Shown here piece after piece: positions 43,416 to 52,100 of a stretch of 64,000 nt of DNA. The notes below the pieces were generated by a model. That model ran no database searches. It worked only from the letters and a program-made list of their open reading frames with translations, and was not told the DNA's origin. Source of the DNA: Candidatus Cryosericum hinesii (GTDB taxonomy: Bacteria > Caldisericota > Caldisericia > Cryosericales > Cryosericaceae); the NCBI RefSeq assembly GCF_003570985.1, contig NZ_QXIW01000027.1, positions 108,270-172,269 on the forward strand, read 5' to 3'. Numbering within the stretch: position 1 is the first letter of the stretch; each line of letters begins with the position of its first letter. Made by a program: the position numbers and the translations under genes.

Positions 43416-44495
43416 CTACTCCATCTGCTTGTGTGGCATGACAAGGTACAGGAAATCTTCCTTCCCCTGGTCCTTGATAACCACCGGATGAACAGCACTA
43501 TTCATATGCAGTTCCGCATTCTCGGTACCGACGGAGGAAATGCCGTCCAGGAGTTTTGTTCCAAAGAACGAAACAGAAAGACCACCGGCTTCTCCCTCAT
43601 AACCCAGCTCATCACTGGCATTGCCCTGATCCTGGGCCGTGCCCTGAACAGTCAACCGCCCTTCCTTGAATGAAAGTGTGATGACATCTGTCCCGCCAAA
43701 AACGACGGCACCGACCCGGCGCAATGCGTCCAGCAGTTCTGACTTCTTGACATTCACGGTATATTCCCACTCACGAGGCACGATGTCGTTGTAGTTGGGA
43801 AACTCGGCGCCAATGAGAAGAGAGATAATCTGCGTATCACCAGACGAAAACAGACACTCGTCTTCGGTAATAACACAATGAACGTCACCCGCCGGCTTGA
43901 ACGATTCGAAAACCTTTGTTGGAACAATCGCCCGCAGCGGTTCACGCTTGAAGTCAAACTGGACATATCCGAGGCGCCGTGAATCCGTCGCGACAAATCG
44001 GAAATAGTCTTTTGTCTGCTCAAGCAGGATTCCCTGAAACTCGAGGCGACGTTTCTCATTATGTTCTACACAGGGAAGAACACGGTCGATGGCACTGGAA
44101 TATTCATTCAGGCTGAACTGATACTCCCTACCTTCCTTGATCTCCGGGATGCTTGGAAATGTATCCATCTGATAGCATGCCAGATCATAGTGCGCCTTGC
44201 CGGATGATATCTGGAGTTTCTTGTCGTCTCCTTCAATCATGAGTTCGCCAGACAAGGCTGAAACAATATCTTTTAAAAACTTGAAGGGAACCAGGGCGCG
44301 TCCAGCTTCTGTGACTTCAGCCGGTTCGGCATTTACCAGATATGTCGTCAGGTCAGTGCTCGTCAATTGAAGCGTCGTGCCGTCCGCAGAAAGGAGGACA
44401 GCATCCGACGTGAAGGTCGAGCTTTTCTGCTGGATGACCTTGGCGTGCTGTGCCAGTTTCTTGCTCAAACCTTCAGCTTTTGTCGTGAGTTTCAT
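43416..44495 (-). CDS. dnaN: DNA polymerase III beta sliding clamp
   Basis: 359 residues, three repeated clamp domains. F-K-L-L-like segment V-P-F-K-F-L-K-D-I-V near residue 69, V-A-T-D-S-R-R-L near residue 170 and the C-terminal Y-L-V-M-P-H-K, close to the usual L-I-M-P, fit DnaN. AAAGGAGGA precedes the ATG. The 5' spacer to dnaA holds the main DnaA-box cluster. Confidence 0.94.
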   Translation of the reverse strand: MKLTTKAEGLSKKLAQHAKVIQQKSSTFTSDAVLLSADGTTLQLTSTDLTTYLVNAEPAEVTEAGRALVPFKFLKDIVSALSGELMIEGDDKKLQISSGKAHYDLACYQMDTFPSIPEIKEGREYQFSLNEYSSAIDRVLPCVEHNEKRRLEFQGILLEQTKDYFRFVATDSRRLGYVQFDFKREPLRAIVPTKVFESFKPAGDVHCVITEDECLFSSGDTQIISLLIGAEFPNYNDIVPREWEYTVNVKKSELLDALRRVGAVVFGGTDVITLSFKEGRLTVQGTAQDQGNASDELGYEGEAGGLSVSFFGTKLLDGISSVGTENAELHMNSAVHPVVIKDQGKEDFLYLVMPHKQME

Positions 44496-44681
44496 CCTTC
44501 CTCCTTTTAGTATGAAAAAACTCTCTTAATCATAATCATCAATATAAGGCGCTTGGTAGTGTTGGTATGTTCTGTGGAGATAGTTGCAAGGCTTTCGGCG
44601 CCTGTGGACACAGCTGTGGATAACTTGTGCGGGTTATCAACACTGTGCACATCCGGAACAGTTGGGATAACTCTCCACAGG
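44496..44681. other. oriC: Candidate chromosomal origin (oriC) between dnaA and dnaN
   Basis: DnaA boxes or near-boxes: TGTGGAGAT (44573), TGTGGACAC (44603), TGTGGATAA (44615-44623), TTATCAACA (44634-44642), GGGATAAC (44664) and CTCCACAGG (44672). Next to them is an AT-rich 40 bp (44508-44548) that could be the unwinding element. Box density and the dnaA-dnaN location are classical. Confidence 0.75.
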
Positions 44682-46022
44682 TTACACACCTCTCTTCAAC
44701 TGCTTTACCAAGCTGTCGAGCAGTGCTCTCAGTGTGTCGTCGTTCTTCAATTCCTGCTGGATTTTCTGACAGGCGTAGATGACCGTCGTGTGGTCGCGCC
44801 CGCCGAACTTCTCGCCAATATACGGCAGAGAGGCTTCGGTCAGGTCCCGGCTCAGATACATGGCAATCTGCCTCGGCATCGCGATATCCTGACTGCGTCT
44901 CTTGGCCTGGAGGTCGGCAACCGAGATGTGAAAGTAGGACGAGACGGACTGCATGATGGCGTCGATGGTGATTGGCTTGTTGATAACCGGGATGATATCC
45001 TTGAGTGTCTCCTCGGTGAAAGGGAGAGTGACCTCCTCGTTGGTGAGCGAAGCTGTTGCAAGGACGCGCATGAGTGCGCCTTCGAGCTCGCGGATGTTGC
45101 TCCCGATGTTTGCGGCGATGTACTCCAGCACTTCCGGTGGAACGTCGATCTTGTCCAGCTCAGCCTTCTTCTTGAGGATGGCAACCTTGGTCTCGTAGTC
45201 GGGGCGGCTGATGTCCGCGATGAGGCCCCACTCGAAGCGCGAGGTGAGGCGTTCCTCCAGGGTGGCGATCTCCTTGGGCAGGACGTCGGAGGTGATGACG
45301 ATCTGTTTGTGGGCGTCGTACAACGCGTTGAAGATGTGGAAGAACTCCTCCTGCGTGCGTTCCTTGCCTGCCAGAAACTGGATGTCGTCGATGAGCAGGA
45401 TGTCTGCCCCGCGTGTTTCTTTGTGGAAGTTCTCGATGACGGAGTTGTTGTTCCGTGCATTCTGGATGGAACTGACCACCTCGTTCGTAAACTTTTCGCC
45501 GGTCGTGTAGACGATCTTCTTGTCCGGGGCCTGTGTCAGGATCTGATGTGCAATACCCTGGAGAAGGTGGGTCTTGCCCAACCCGACTCCGCCATAGATG
45601 TAGAGAGGATTGTAGACGTTGCCCGGGTTGCCTGCAACGGCGTTGGATGCCGCGAAGGCAAGGCGGTTCCCTGCGCCGACGACGAAGTTCTCGAAGTTGT
45701 AGCGCCTGTTAAGGATCAACGTATTGTTGTGCTGGAGCATGCCGGGTTCGGTCGGAATCTCTTCTGGTGGCTGTTGCACAACTTCCACCGCGATGGTGGT
45801 CGGTTTACCTTTGATCGCGTCGATCGTTTCCTTGATAACGTCATAGTACCTGCTGACAATCCAGTCCCTCGCAAACTCGCTGGGGACGCCAATAGTGAGC
45901 GAAGCGTCGTCTTCATGGAGCGTTGTCGCATTCTTGAACCACATCTCGAACGTCGGGCGCGCGAGTTGTTTACTGAAGATGTCGAGCAGGTGCTGCCAGG
46001 AATCCGACCGTTGTTCTTCCAT
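44682..46022 (-). CDS. dnaA: Chromosomal replication initiator protein DnaA
   Basis: 446 residues. Domain I starts W-Q-H-L-L-D-I-F. The AAA+ Walker A is G-G-V-G-L-G-K-T-H-L near residue 143, Walker B L-L-I-D-D-I-Q-F-L near residue 208, and the DNA-binding signature G-G-R-D-H-T-T-V near residue 412. The ATG at 46022 is preceded by AAGGGAG; the open frame continues upstream to 46313 but lacks similarity. It initiates replication at the nearby boxes. Confidence 0.96.
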   Translation of the reverse strand: MEEQRSDSWQHLLDIFSKQLARPTFEMWFKNATTLHEDDASLTIGVPSEFARDWIVSRYYDVIKETIDAIKGKPTTIAVEVVQQPPEEIPTEPGMLQHNNTLILNRRYNFENFVVGAGNRLAFAASNAVAGNPGNVYNPLYIYGGVGLGKTHLLQGIAHQILTQAPDKKIVYTTGEKFTNEVVSSIQNARNNNSVIENFHKETRGADILLIDDIQFLAGKERTQEEFFHIFNALYDAHKQIVITSDVLPKEIATLEERLTSRFEWGLIADISRPDYETKVAILKKKAELDKIDVPPEVLEYIAANIGSNIRELEGALMRVLATASLTNEEVTLPFTEETLKDIIPVINKPITIDAIMQSVSSYFHISVADLQAKRRSQDIAMPRQIAMYLSRDLTEASLPYIGEKFGGRDHTTVIYACQKIQQELKNDDTLRALLDSLVKQLKRGV

Positions 46023-46231
46023 TTTCTGCTCCCTTTGCTCTCGCGCTAAGTGACCAAGCCATGACCAGAGAAAAACCAAGCCACGGCGTGGGCCGTACAT
46101 ACGCATACACCAGCGCAACAGCCCCGTCTTTGTGACGGAACACCGGAGTGTTGTCAGGCCATGTGCATCCGTTTTGTGTGATATAGTATAGACGAAATGA
46201 AGACTAGCGGCAATCAGAAAAGGGCTCACAG

Positions 46232-47587
46232 ATGACAATTCACAGCAGACAAGGCAGGATGAGGGGCAGGCGACGTTCCCAGGATGGGGGACTGCTTGTT
46301 CTGATCCTCGCACTGGTTCTGGCTGTTGTCATCGGCTCAAGCTTCCGCACGGCCGGTGGGCGGAGTACGCCCGTGGTCCTATGTTATCTCGACGCCTCGA
46401 CTCGAGAACTGGTCAGCAATCCTGTTGTGGCAAAACTGCCGACACGGCGCGTGGAGCAGGTAGCGGGTATCATCGATCTCCTGCGTACGCCGCCCGCGGG
46501 ACAGGGGCTTGCGACGGCTGTCCCTGCCGGCTTCACTGCGCACAGAGCGACACTTTTGCCCGGGGGGATCCTCGACGTGGTCCTGGGTGTGGCTCGCGAT
46601 CAGCCTCCCATGGGGTTTGCGGAAGAAAATGCGCTCTACTGGCAACTTGTCAACTCCATGCTGAGCCTGCCGAGTGTCCTCTCGATCGAGCTCTCGGTCG
46701 ATGGTCGTCCCGCAGGAACCTTCCTCTCCTTCGTCAAGACTCAGCGAGAGCTGGGTGCCAATGAGGCCATGTTGGACAAGGGACAACCGGTCGATCTGTA
46801 TTTTGTGGGTGGTGACGGCCGCTATGTTGTTGAACGCCGCACGCTCCCAACCGGGCTGACACGCTCTCAGCTGGCACTTCAGGCTACACGTGCTCTCATG
46901 GAGGGCCCGACGCATCCCAGTCTCGTGAGTCCTCTGCCCGGAACGGATGTGCTTCGCGGAGTCACCGTCTCCGGTCGAACGGCGTCTGTCGATTTTGAGG
47001 AGAGCGTCCTCAAACTGAGTATGGGAGCTCAGGAAGAAGAGCAGGTCAAGAACTCCCTGGTCCTCACGCTCACGAGACTCACGGGCGTCAGTCGCGTCCG
47101 GCTCCTGGTAGGCGGAAACAATGTGGAGAGCCTGTTTGGACACGTGGACACGGTTGATCCATTGTTCAGACTGGATGGGCGCCTGGAAGAAGGCACGGCC
47201 CTCGCCGTCTACAGTCTCACCGAAGTCGACGGTGATCAACTCCCGGTACTGACTGTTTATCAACAGAAGAAGGCGCTCATGGGGCGCAGTGTCATGATCT
47301 CGAAGTCGATTGCCCAGATGGGGAATCCGCCCAAAGGCGACGCGTCACTTGTCCCACCCGGCACCCGGGTCACCTCCATGGTTCTGGAAGCCAACACGGG
47401 GATGTTGCGTCTATCTCTTGCCATGACTCCTCTCCCCAAAGACCAGGCGGCCGAGGCACTCATGGTCGAACAGTTACGGTTAAGCCTTACCGAACTGCCG
47501 TCCGTCACGTCGTTGCAGGTAGGGGTCAACGGGTCTGTTGCTTTCTTGCCGGGAGGCTACTATATAGGCAAGCCATTCTCACGATAG
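46232..47587 (+). CDS. Membrane-anchored protein with GerMN domains
   Basis: 451 residues. An N-terminal membrane anchor (about 20-40) is followed by two or three GerMN-like units: T-R-A-L-M-E-G-P near residue 220, A-S-V-D-F and L-T-G-V-S-R-V-R-L-L-V-G-G. GerMN domains occur in GerM and LpqB and bind unknown ligands in the envelope. It is divergent from dnaA and 10 bp before dnaB, so probably cotranscribed with it. Function unknown. Confidence 0.75.
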   Translation: MTIHSRQGRMRGRRRSQDGGLLVLILALVLAVVIGSSFRTAGGRSTPVVLCYLDASTRELVSNPVVAKLPTRRVEQVAGIIDLLRTPPAGQGLATAVPAGFTAHRATLLPGGILDVVLGVARDQPPMGFAEENALYWQLVNSMLSLPSVLSIELSVDGRPAGTFLSFVKTQRELGANEAMLDKGQPVDLYFVGGDGRYVVERRTLPTGLTRSQLALQATRALMEGPTHPSLVSPLPGTDVLRGVTVSGRTASVDFEESVLKLSMGAQEEEQVKNSLVLTLTRLTGVSRVRLLVGGNNVESLFGHVDTVDPLFRLDGRLEEGTALAVYSLTEVDGDQLPVLTVYQQKKALMGRSVMISKSIAQMGNPPKGDASLVPPGTRVTSMVLEANTGMLRLSLAMTPLPKDQAAEALMVEQLRLSLTELPSVTSLQVGVNGSVAFLPGGYYIGKPFSR

Positions 47588-47597
47588 GGGGAAGACC

Positions 47598-49115
47598 ATG
47601 ACGACAGACAGGACCGAATTCCGGCTGGTGGCCGGGGCTCTGGCGGCTCCTCAGCACCTTGAGAAGCTCCAGAAGCTGGGTATGAGCTCTTCGTTGTTCG
47701 AAGACGGTGACCTCAAGGCTGTCTTCGACGCATTTCAGTGGTACTGCTCCAACCACAAAGGGGAAGGTGGCAAGATAGACCTTCCGTTGTTCACGACCTA
47801 TCTGACCGAAGAACGTCATGTGACTCCGGCTATTGCGACGCTGGTAGGCAAGTTGACTGACGCTGGTGGCGAGGACATGGCGACGCTGGTCGAGATGCTG
47901 GACCGGCTGAAAACGCGCGCAGCACGTCGGAAGCTGCGTACGATCGCCGACAGCATCAACAGCTTTACCGATGCCGAGAAACAGGGGCGGCGCGTGGAAG
48001 ACTTCGCCGCCGAGATCTCCGAGCAGCTCCGCCAGGTGGCACGCCTCTCGTCCCAGAGCAGGCAGGAACCAATCCGTGACGAGCTGCTGCGGTACGTCGA
48101 GGAGGTCCGCACCCGGGAAACAGGACGTCCCTCGATCCTCGGCATGAGCATCGCCCCTTATGACAACCTCAATACGGCGATCTCAGGGCTGCGCCCTGGT
48201 TTCTACTACGCGGTCGGTGGCGCTCCGAGGCGAGGGAAAACCAACCTGATGCTGCGACTGGCCACGCTCGTTGCACGCAATGAGAAAGTCCCGGTCCTGT
48301 ACTATTCCTATGAGCAGACAAAGCACGTCCTCCTGACTCGTGTCCTGTCACAGGAATCACTCATCAACCCGCTGATCCTTCAGAAGGGAGACATCAGAAA
48401 CAAGGCCGATCTCGTCACCCGGTTCAACAAAGGGATCAAGGAGACCTCGGCCTACATGGACAACTTCTACCTCTTCGAGGGGGACCGTCAGGATACGCTC
48501 GAGCATATCCGCAGTGTCGCATATGGCATCATGGACTCCCACCACACCGACCACTGTGCCATCTTCATCGACTACCTGCAGAAGGTGCCGACGGTCAACC
48601 CGTACGCCAGCCTGCAGAAGCAGGTCGACGAGGTGTCCGGCCTCATCGCACAACTCTCCACCGAGCTGCAGTCCCCCATTGTGGCTGTGTCGTCGTTCGA
48701 TAAGGACGGCTGCCGTCTCGACAGTGAGATGTCCAAGGAGCGCCCAACGATGTTCAATTGCACGGGCGGCGGCGACATTGAATATGACGCGGACGTGGCG
48801 CTGATCATTGTCAAGGACTACCACGACACCGCGCAGCTTGAAGAGAAGATTGCCAATGCCGTGCGTGAAGGGGGAGTGAACCCTCACCACATTCCCCACT
48901 TTGACATCCTCAACCTGTTTATCGACAAGAACCGCGACGCCCCCGAGGGAGGCAACATCATTGTCCAGTTCCTCTTCCTGATCGAAGATAACCAGATGGT
49001 GGAGCTGGGCTACAAGGACGTAGAAGAGCGCTATTCCTATGCCAAAGCCGGCAAGATCTTCGAGTGGCTGCTCGAGCGCGGATATCTCGAGGCGGTCGGC
49101 CCGGGCGAGCACTGA
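47598..49115 (+). CDS. dnaB: Replicative DNA helicase DnaB
   Basis: 505 residues. The N-terminal helical domain (E-F-R-L-V-A-G-A-L) is diverged. The RecA-like motor has Walker A G-G-A-P-R-R-G-K-T-N near residue 208 and Walker B I-F-I-D-Y-L-Q-K-V near residue 323. The later S-S-F-D-K-D-G and D-V-A-L-I-I loops fit the family. The N-terminal half is not a textbook match, so a divergent DnaB or phage-type helicase is possible. Context by dnaA and dciA favours the chromosomal helicase. Confidence 0.85.
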   Translation: MTTDRTEFRLVAGALAAPQHLEKLQKLGMSSSLFEDGDLKAVFDAFQWYCSNHKGEGGKIDLPLFTTYLTEERHVTPAIATLVGKLTDAGGEDMATLVEMLDRLKTRAARRKLRTIADSINSFTDAEKQGRRVEDFAAEISEQLRQVARLSSQSRQEPIRDELLRYVEEVRTRETGRPSILGMSIAPYDNLNTAISGLRPGFYYAVGGAPRRGKTNLMLRLATLVARNEKVPVLYYSYEQTKHVLLTRVLSQESLINPLILQKGDIRNKADLVTRFNKGIKETSAYMDNFYLFEGDRQDTLEHIRSVAYGIMDSHHTDHCAIFIDYLQKVPTVNPYASLQKQVDEVSGLIAQLSTELQSPIVAVSSFDKDGCRLDSEMSKERPTMFNCTGGGDIEYDADVALIIVKDYHDTAQLEEKIANAVREGGVNPHHIPHFDILNLFIDKNRDAPEGGNIIVQFLFLIEDNQMVELGYKDVEERYSYAKAGKIFEWLLERGYLEAVGPGEH

Positions 49116-49123
49116 GTCTGCCC

Positions 49124-49150
49124 TGTAACCTTTTCTCTCCTGTCACCGTA
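49124..49150 (+). promoter_or_regulatory. ECF-type promoter of the sigma-factor operon
   Basis: TGTAAC (49124-49129), 17-bp spacer, CGTA (49147-49150), about 48 bp before the sigma ATG. It is identical in both boxes and spacing to the htrA promoter, which suggests autoregulation. Confidence 0.65.
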
Positions 49151-49197
49151 CGCTTGATGAACACGTAGGGCAATCAACCAAGGAGAGGAGCAGGTGG

Positions 49198-49710
49198 ATG
49201 GAAGCAGTGGCTGACCGCGAGCTCTTCGCCCAGTTGATGGCGGAGAGTGAGCGTCCTGTGTATGCCTTTCTGGCGAGCAAGGTCCGGGACCGGACAACGG
49301 CGTCAGACGTTGCACAAGAGGCTTTTTTTCTGGCATACAGGCGATTTGACTCGTATGACAGAAGCCGCCCTTTTCTCCCGTGGGTCATGACGATTGCATA
49401 TAACTGCCTGGTCGACTATTGGCGGAAGTCAGCACGCGAAGGCGGGGATCTGCCGGACGAGCAGCTCCTGGCAGCTCCTGAGCAGGACAGGGACGATGTG
49501 TGGAAACAGCAGGAGATCGTAGAGGCAATGACGAAGATTTCTCCGGAAGACAGCGCGCTGCTGACGATGTTTTATGCAGAAGAGTGCTCTCTTGCGACGA
49601 TTGGCGGACGACTCGGTATAGCCGAGGGTACGGCGAAAGTTCGGCTGTTCCGGGCGCGGGCCGCATTGAAGAAGCAGGTGGAAGCCCTGCATGAGCGAGG
49701 TGCTGCATGA
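49198..49710 (+). CDS. ECF-family RNA polymerase sigma factor
   Basis: 170 residues. Region 2: V-Y-A-F-L-A-S-K-V-R-D-R near residue 20, D-V-A-Q-E-A-F-F-L-A-Y near residue 39 and P-F-L-P-W-V-M-T-I-A-Y-N. Region 4: E-E-C-S-L-A-T-I-G-G-R-L-G-I-A-E-G-T-A-K-V-R near residue 137. AAGGAGAGGAG lies upstream of the ATG. Overlaps the next gene by 4 bp. The promoter at 49124-49150 fits self-activation. Confidence 0.93.
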   Translation: MEAVADRELFAQLMAESERPVYAFLASKVRDRTTASDVAQEAFFLAYRRFDSYDRSRPFLPWVMTIAYNCLVDYWRKSAREGGDLPDEQLLAAPEQDRDDVWKQQEIVEAMTKISPEDSALLTMFYAEECSLATIGGRLGIAEGTAKVRLFRARAALKKQVEALHERGAA

Positions 49711-50162
49711 GCACACGATATCTGACAGACGAGGAAGTAGAACGTATGATTGCGAGCACACTCTCATGTCCTCCCGACCTTGTTCCACCACCTGGGTTTG
49801 CCTGTGGCGTATGGAACCGTGTCGACGTGTGGGAGGCAGAGCAGGAACGAAAGAAGGCATCACGCAGCATCCTGGCTCGTCTCATGGGTACACGCATGAG
49901 AAATGGAGAACCGGTGGTTGTTCTTGCCGCAGCGCTGTTGTTTGGTATCTTGTTCGTCGGGCTCTTCCTGACCGGGACGTACATGCTTGCCGCGTATTCA
50001 TCAGTTGTCCTGCGGGTTGTGCAGCTCCTTGTCGGGCCCAACCTTGGCCAACTCAGATCCTTACTGATTCTGTGCACGCTTACGGCCGTGGGGGGGCTGC
50101 TGCTCGGCAGTCTTGCTCTCAGTGAGCGTCTGTTCGGCCAGGTCGGAGGGTCGCCTGCATGA
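49707..50162 (+). CDS. Two-helix membrane protein, candidate anti-sigma factor
   Basis: 151 residues. A hydrophilic N-terminal 65 residues (L-T-D-E-E-V-E-R-M-I-A-S, with one Cys at 20 and another at 33) is followed by two or three hydrophobic segments (about 70-95, 100-145). Such a layout behind an ECF gene is typical for anti-sigma factors, but no zinc motif (HxxxCxxC) is visible. ATGA overlap with the sigma gene implies coupled translation. Confidence 0.6.
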   Translation: MSTRYLTDEEVERMIASTLSCPPDLVPPPGFACGVWNRVDVWEAEQERKKASRSILARLMGTRMRNGEPVVVLAAALLFGILFVGLFLTGTYMLAAYSSVVLRVVQLLVGPNLGQLRSLLILCTLTAVGGLLLGSLALSERLFGQVGGSPA

Positions 50163-51031
50163 TGCAGTCTGCTCCCACGACCGGTCGCAGGCGCATTCTG
50201 GTCGCCGCCCTCGTCGTGATCCTGATGATCGTTGGCTCCGCGGTTGTGACGGTGGTGACGCGGAATGGTGGACTCAGGGCTGTTCCGGTGTATGCAGAGG
50301 GCACAATCCTGGCACTCCCGGGTGGCTCAGCGAGCAGCATATCGGTTGTAGGCGACAACCTCGAGGTTGTCGTGGGCACATCTCCCACCGTGACCTCAGC
50401 GAGCATCGTTCTCGGCAGTCAGGGATTCCGTCAGGATTTCCGTGCGAAGACCGGCACGTATGGATTGTACTTTGACAGTGTTCCTGGCGTCCAGGCTGGG
50501 GTCAAGCGTCTGACAGTTGTGGTTCCCGAGAACGGTACGCTGACGCTGACGCTCGTCGGTGAAGCCCGACTGGTCCTGGATCAGGCTCGGCTCAAGGAAC
50601 TCCGTCTGGCTGGGGCGTCCTCCGCACTTGAACTGGACGCCACCGAATCCGGATCGATCATCGACCTTGTCCAGATCGAGAACGTCACCGGTGGTTTTTC
50701 GGCAACGCGCCTCGGCAACCTGGATATGGTGGACCTTGTCATTGGCAACATCGTCGGTAGGTACGACCTCGATTTTTCGGGGTCACTGGGCAGGCACTGT
50801 GACGTTTCACTGCACACAGCTGTGGGGAACGGTACGCTACGTATCCCCGGCAAACCGGGAGCACAGCTTTCCATCGGAAGTGTCCTGGGCAAGGTCCTGT
50901 CGTCGGGATTTGTGGCCGAGGGCAGTAAGTCGTTTCTCAACGCCTCGGCAGCCAGTGGAGCTGATCGGCGGCTCGTCGTGCATATCGACAATGCAATTGG
51001 ACAAATTCAACTTGTGGAGGTACAGCAATGA
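50159..51031 (+). CDS. Secreted or anchored beta-rich protein (DUF4097/adhesin-like)
   Basis: 290 residues. A membrane anchor at 12-32 is followed by repeated short beta strands (L-V-L-D-Q-A-R-L-K-E-L-R-L-A-G-A, L-D-M-V-D-L-V-I-G-N), the style of DUF2807/DUF4097 putative adhesins seen beside PspC genes. No enzyme motif. It starts with an ATGA overlap and sits between the anti-sigma candidate and the next membrane gene. Likely acts in the envelope. Confidence 0.6.
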   Translation: MMQSAPTTGRRRILVAALVVILMIVGSAVVTVVTRNGGLRAVPVYAEGTILALPGGSASSISVVGDNLEVVVGTSPTVTSASIVLGSQGFRQDFRAKTGTYGLYFDSVPGVQAGVKRLTVVVPENGTLTLTLVGEARLVLDQARLKELRLAGASSALELDATESGSIIDLVQIENVTGGFSATRLGNLDMVDLVIGNIVGRYDLDFSGSLGRHCDVSLHTAVGNGTLRIPGKPGAQLSIGSVLGKVLSSGFVAEGSKSFLNASAASGADRRLVVHIDNAIGQIQLVEVQQ

Positions 51032-51558
51032 ACAGCAACAACATTGATCGGCGGGTGGCCCTGAGCACTCTGCTCATCATCTTCGGCGTCCACTTCCTGC
51101 TCCAGGCGTTCCCCCAGACGGGATACCATTTTGGCATCCTCGTTCCTCTGGCGGCGTTTGTGGTCCTGCTAGGCATCTACGGCGTCGCGACGGGCTTCCA
51201 GCGGGATGCGCGTGAAACGGTGTTCTGGAGCGCCATGCTTGGTTTTGTCGGTATCATCGTCCTCCTGCAGGTCCTGGCTGTCATCCGGTTCAGTCTTACG
51301 ACCTTCGTCGGAGCAGCCGTGATTTCCGCGGGACTCTCCATCCTGTTGTCTACGCTGTTTGACTCGATTGAAAGCAAGACGTCGAGAAACGGGCTGATAT
51401 GGGGGGTCGTGGCTATCGCCGCGGGTTCTCTTGCGTTTCTTTCGGGGCTGGACATTTTCTCAGCTCAGGTGGTCGACATCATTCGGAAATTGGCAGTCGG
51501 GGGCCTGTTCCTTGTGCTCGGACTGGCCGTTCTTATCAAGGGAGGTATCAGGAAATGA
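51028..51558 (+). CDS. Multi-pass membrane protein of the ECF operon
   Basis: 176 residues and five or six hydrophobic segments; short basic ends. It resembles LiaF/DUF5668-type membrane parts that accompany PspC proteins, but no conserved motif allows naming. ATGA overlaps at both ends (51028-51031 and 51555-51558) link it with its neighbours. Confidence 0.65.
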   Translation: MNSNNIDRRVALSTLLIIFGVHFLLQAFPQTGYHFGILVPLAAFVVLLGIYGVATGFQRDARETVFWSAMLGFVGIIVLLQVLAVIRFSLTTFVGAAVISAGLSILLSTLFDSIESKTSRNGLIWGVVAIAAGSLAFLSGLDIFSAQVVDIIRKLAVGGLFLVLGLAVLIKGGIRK

Positions 51559-51968
51559 AGAGTTTTGACAGACCAGATGAAGAAGCAGTCGGCGTCTGCA
51601 CAAAGTGCGGGAAGGCGCTGGCCCGTGAGGAAATAGTGATGGTAGATGGCAAGATTATGTGCGGCACCTGTGCACCAGCGCAGCCCAGCGTTGCATCCGG
51701 CGAGCAGGAACCCATCCAGGACAAGTGGCAGCATCCGCAGGCTGAGCGCTCTGTCTCGTCGGGGGTCGGCTATGATTCCTCCAGGAGGTTGTATCGCTCA
51801 CGCAGGAACCAGGTGATCGGCGGCGTGGCGGCCGGCGTCGCGGAGTACTTCGACATCGACCCGACCATTGTGCGCATCGCCTGGGCGTTGCTCGGGATGG
51901 CATGGGGGACGGGAGTCCTGGTCTATCTTATCTGTTGGCTCGTGATCCCGCTCAACCCCACCCAGTAG
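51555..51968 (+). CDS. PspC-domain protein with N-terminal zinc-ribbon-like motif
   Basis: 137 residues. A four-cysteine motif (C-T-K-C-G-K at residue 14 and C-G-T-C near residue 36) may bind zinc. The PspC domain has R-R-N-Q-V-I-G-G-V-A-A-G-V-A-E-Y-F near residue 82 and D-P-T-I-V-R-I-A-W, then one membrane helix ending in V-I-P. PspC senses membrane stress in other systems. Last gene of the coupled ECF operon; the ATG overlaps the previous stop. Confidence 0.85.
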   Translation: MKSFDRPDEEAVGVCTKCGKALAREEIVMVDGKIMCGTCAPAQPSVASGEQEPIQDKWQHPQAERSVSSGVGYDSSRRLYRSRRNQVIGGVAAGVAEYFDIDPTIVRIAWALLGMAWGTGVLVYLICWLVIPLNPTQ

Positions 51969-51993
51969 ATCAGGTACGAAAACATAACATATC

Positions 51994-52002
51994 TGTGGAT
52001 AA
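51994..52002. other. Isolated DnaA box
   Basis: TGTGGATAA, a consensus box in the short spacer after the PspC gene. A second TATCCACA/TTATCCACA pair lies at 53022-53049. Confidence 0.5.
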
Positions 52003-52035
52003 TGTGGAAATAGTCCTGGCGACCTTGCTCGGACG

Positions 52036-52075
52036 ACAAGTCCCCGACAGCCTATACAAGCTGTCGGGGACTTGT
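52036..52075. terminator. Long perfect hairpin between convergent PspC and RAYT-like genes
   Basis: A 16-bp perfect stem ACAAGTCCCCGACAGC / GCTGTCGGGGACTTGT with an 8-nt loop, ending in TTGTT. It probably terminates both neighbours. Confidence 0.8.
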
Positions 52076-52100
52076 TATCATGCTATCTGGGAGGAATCGT

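Noticed and set aside
43404..43416. GAGGGGGCG near the dnaN end as another repeat copy
   Set aside because: Only half of the unit is present; no CCCCCGA arm lies upstream.
44553..46049. Plus-strand open frame of 498 codons opposite dnaA
   Set aside because: Antisense of dnaA, whose motifs are all intact; a composition artefact.
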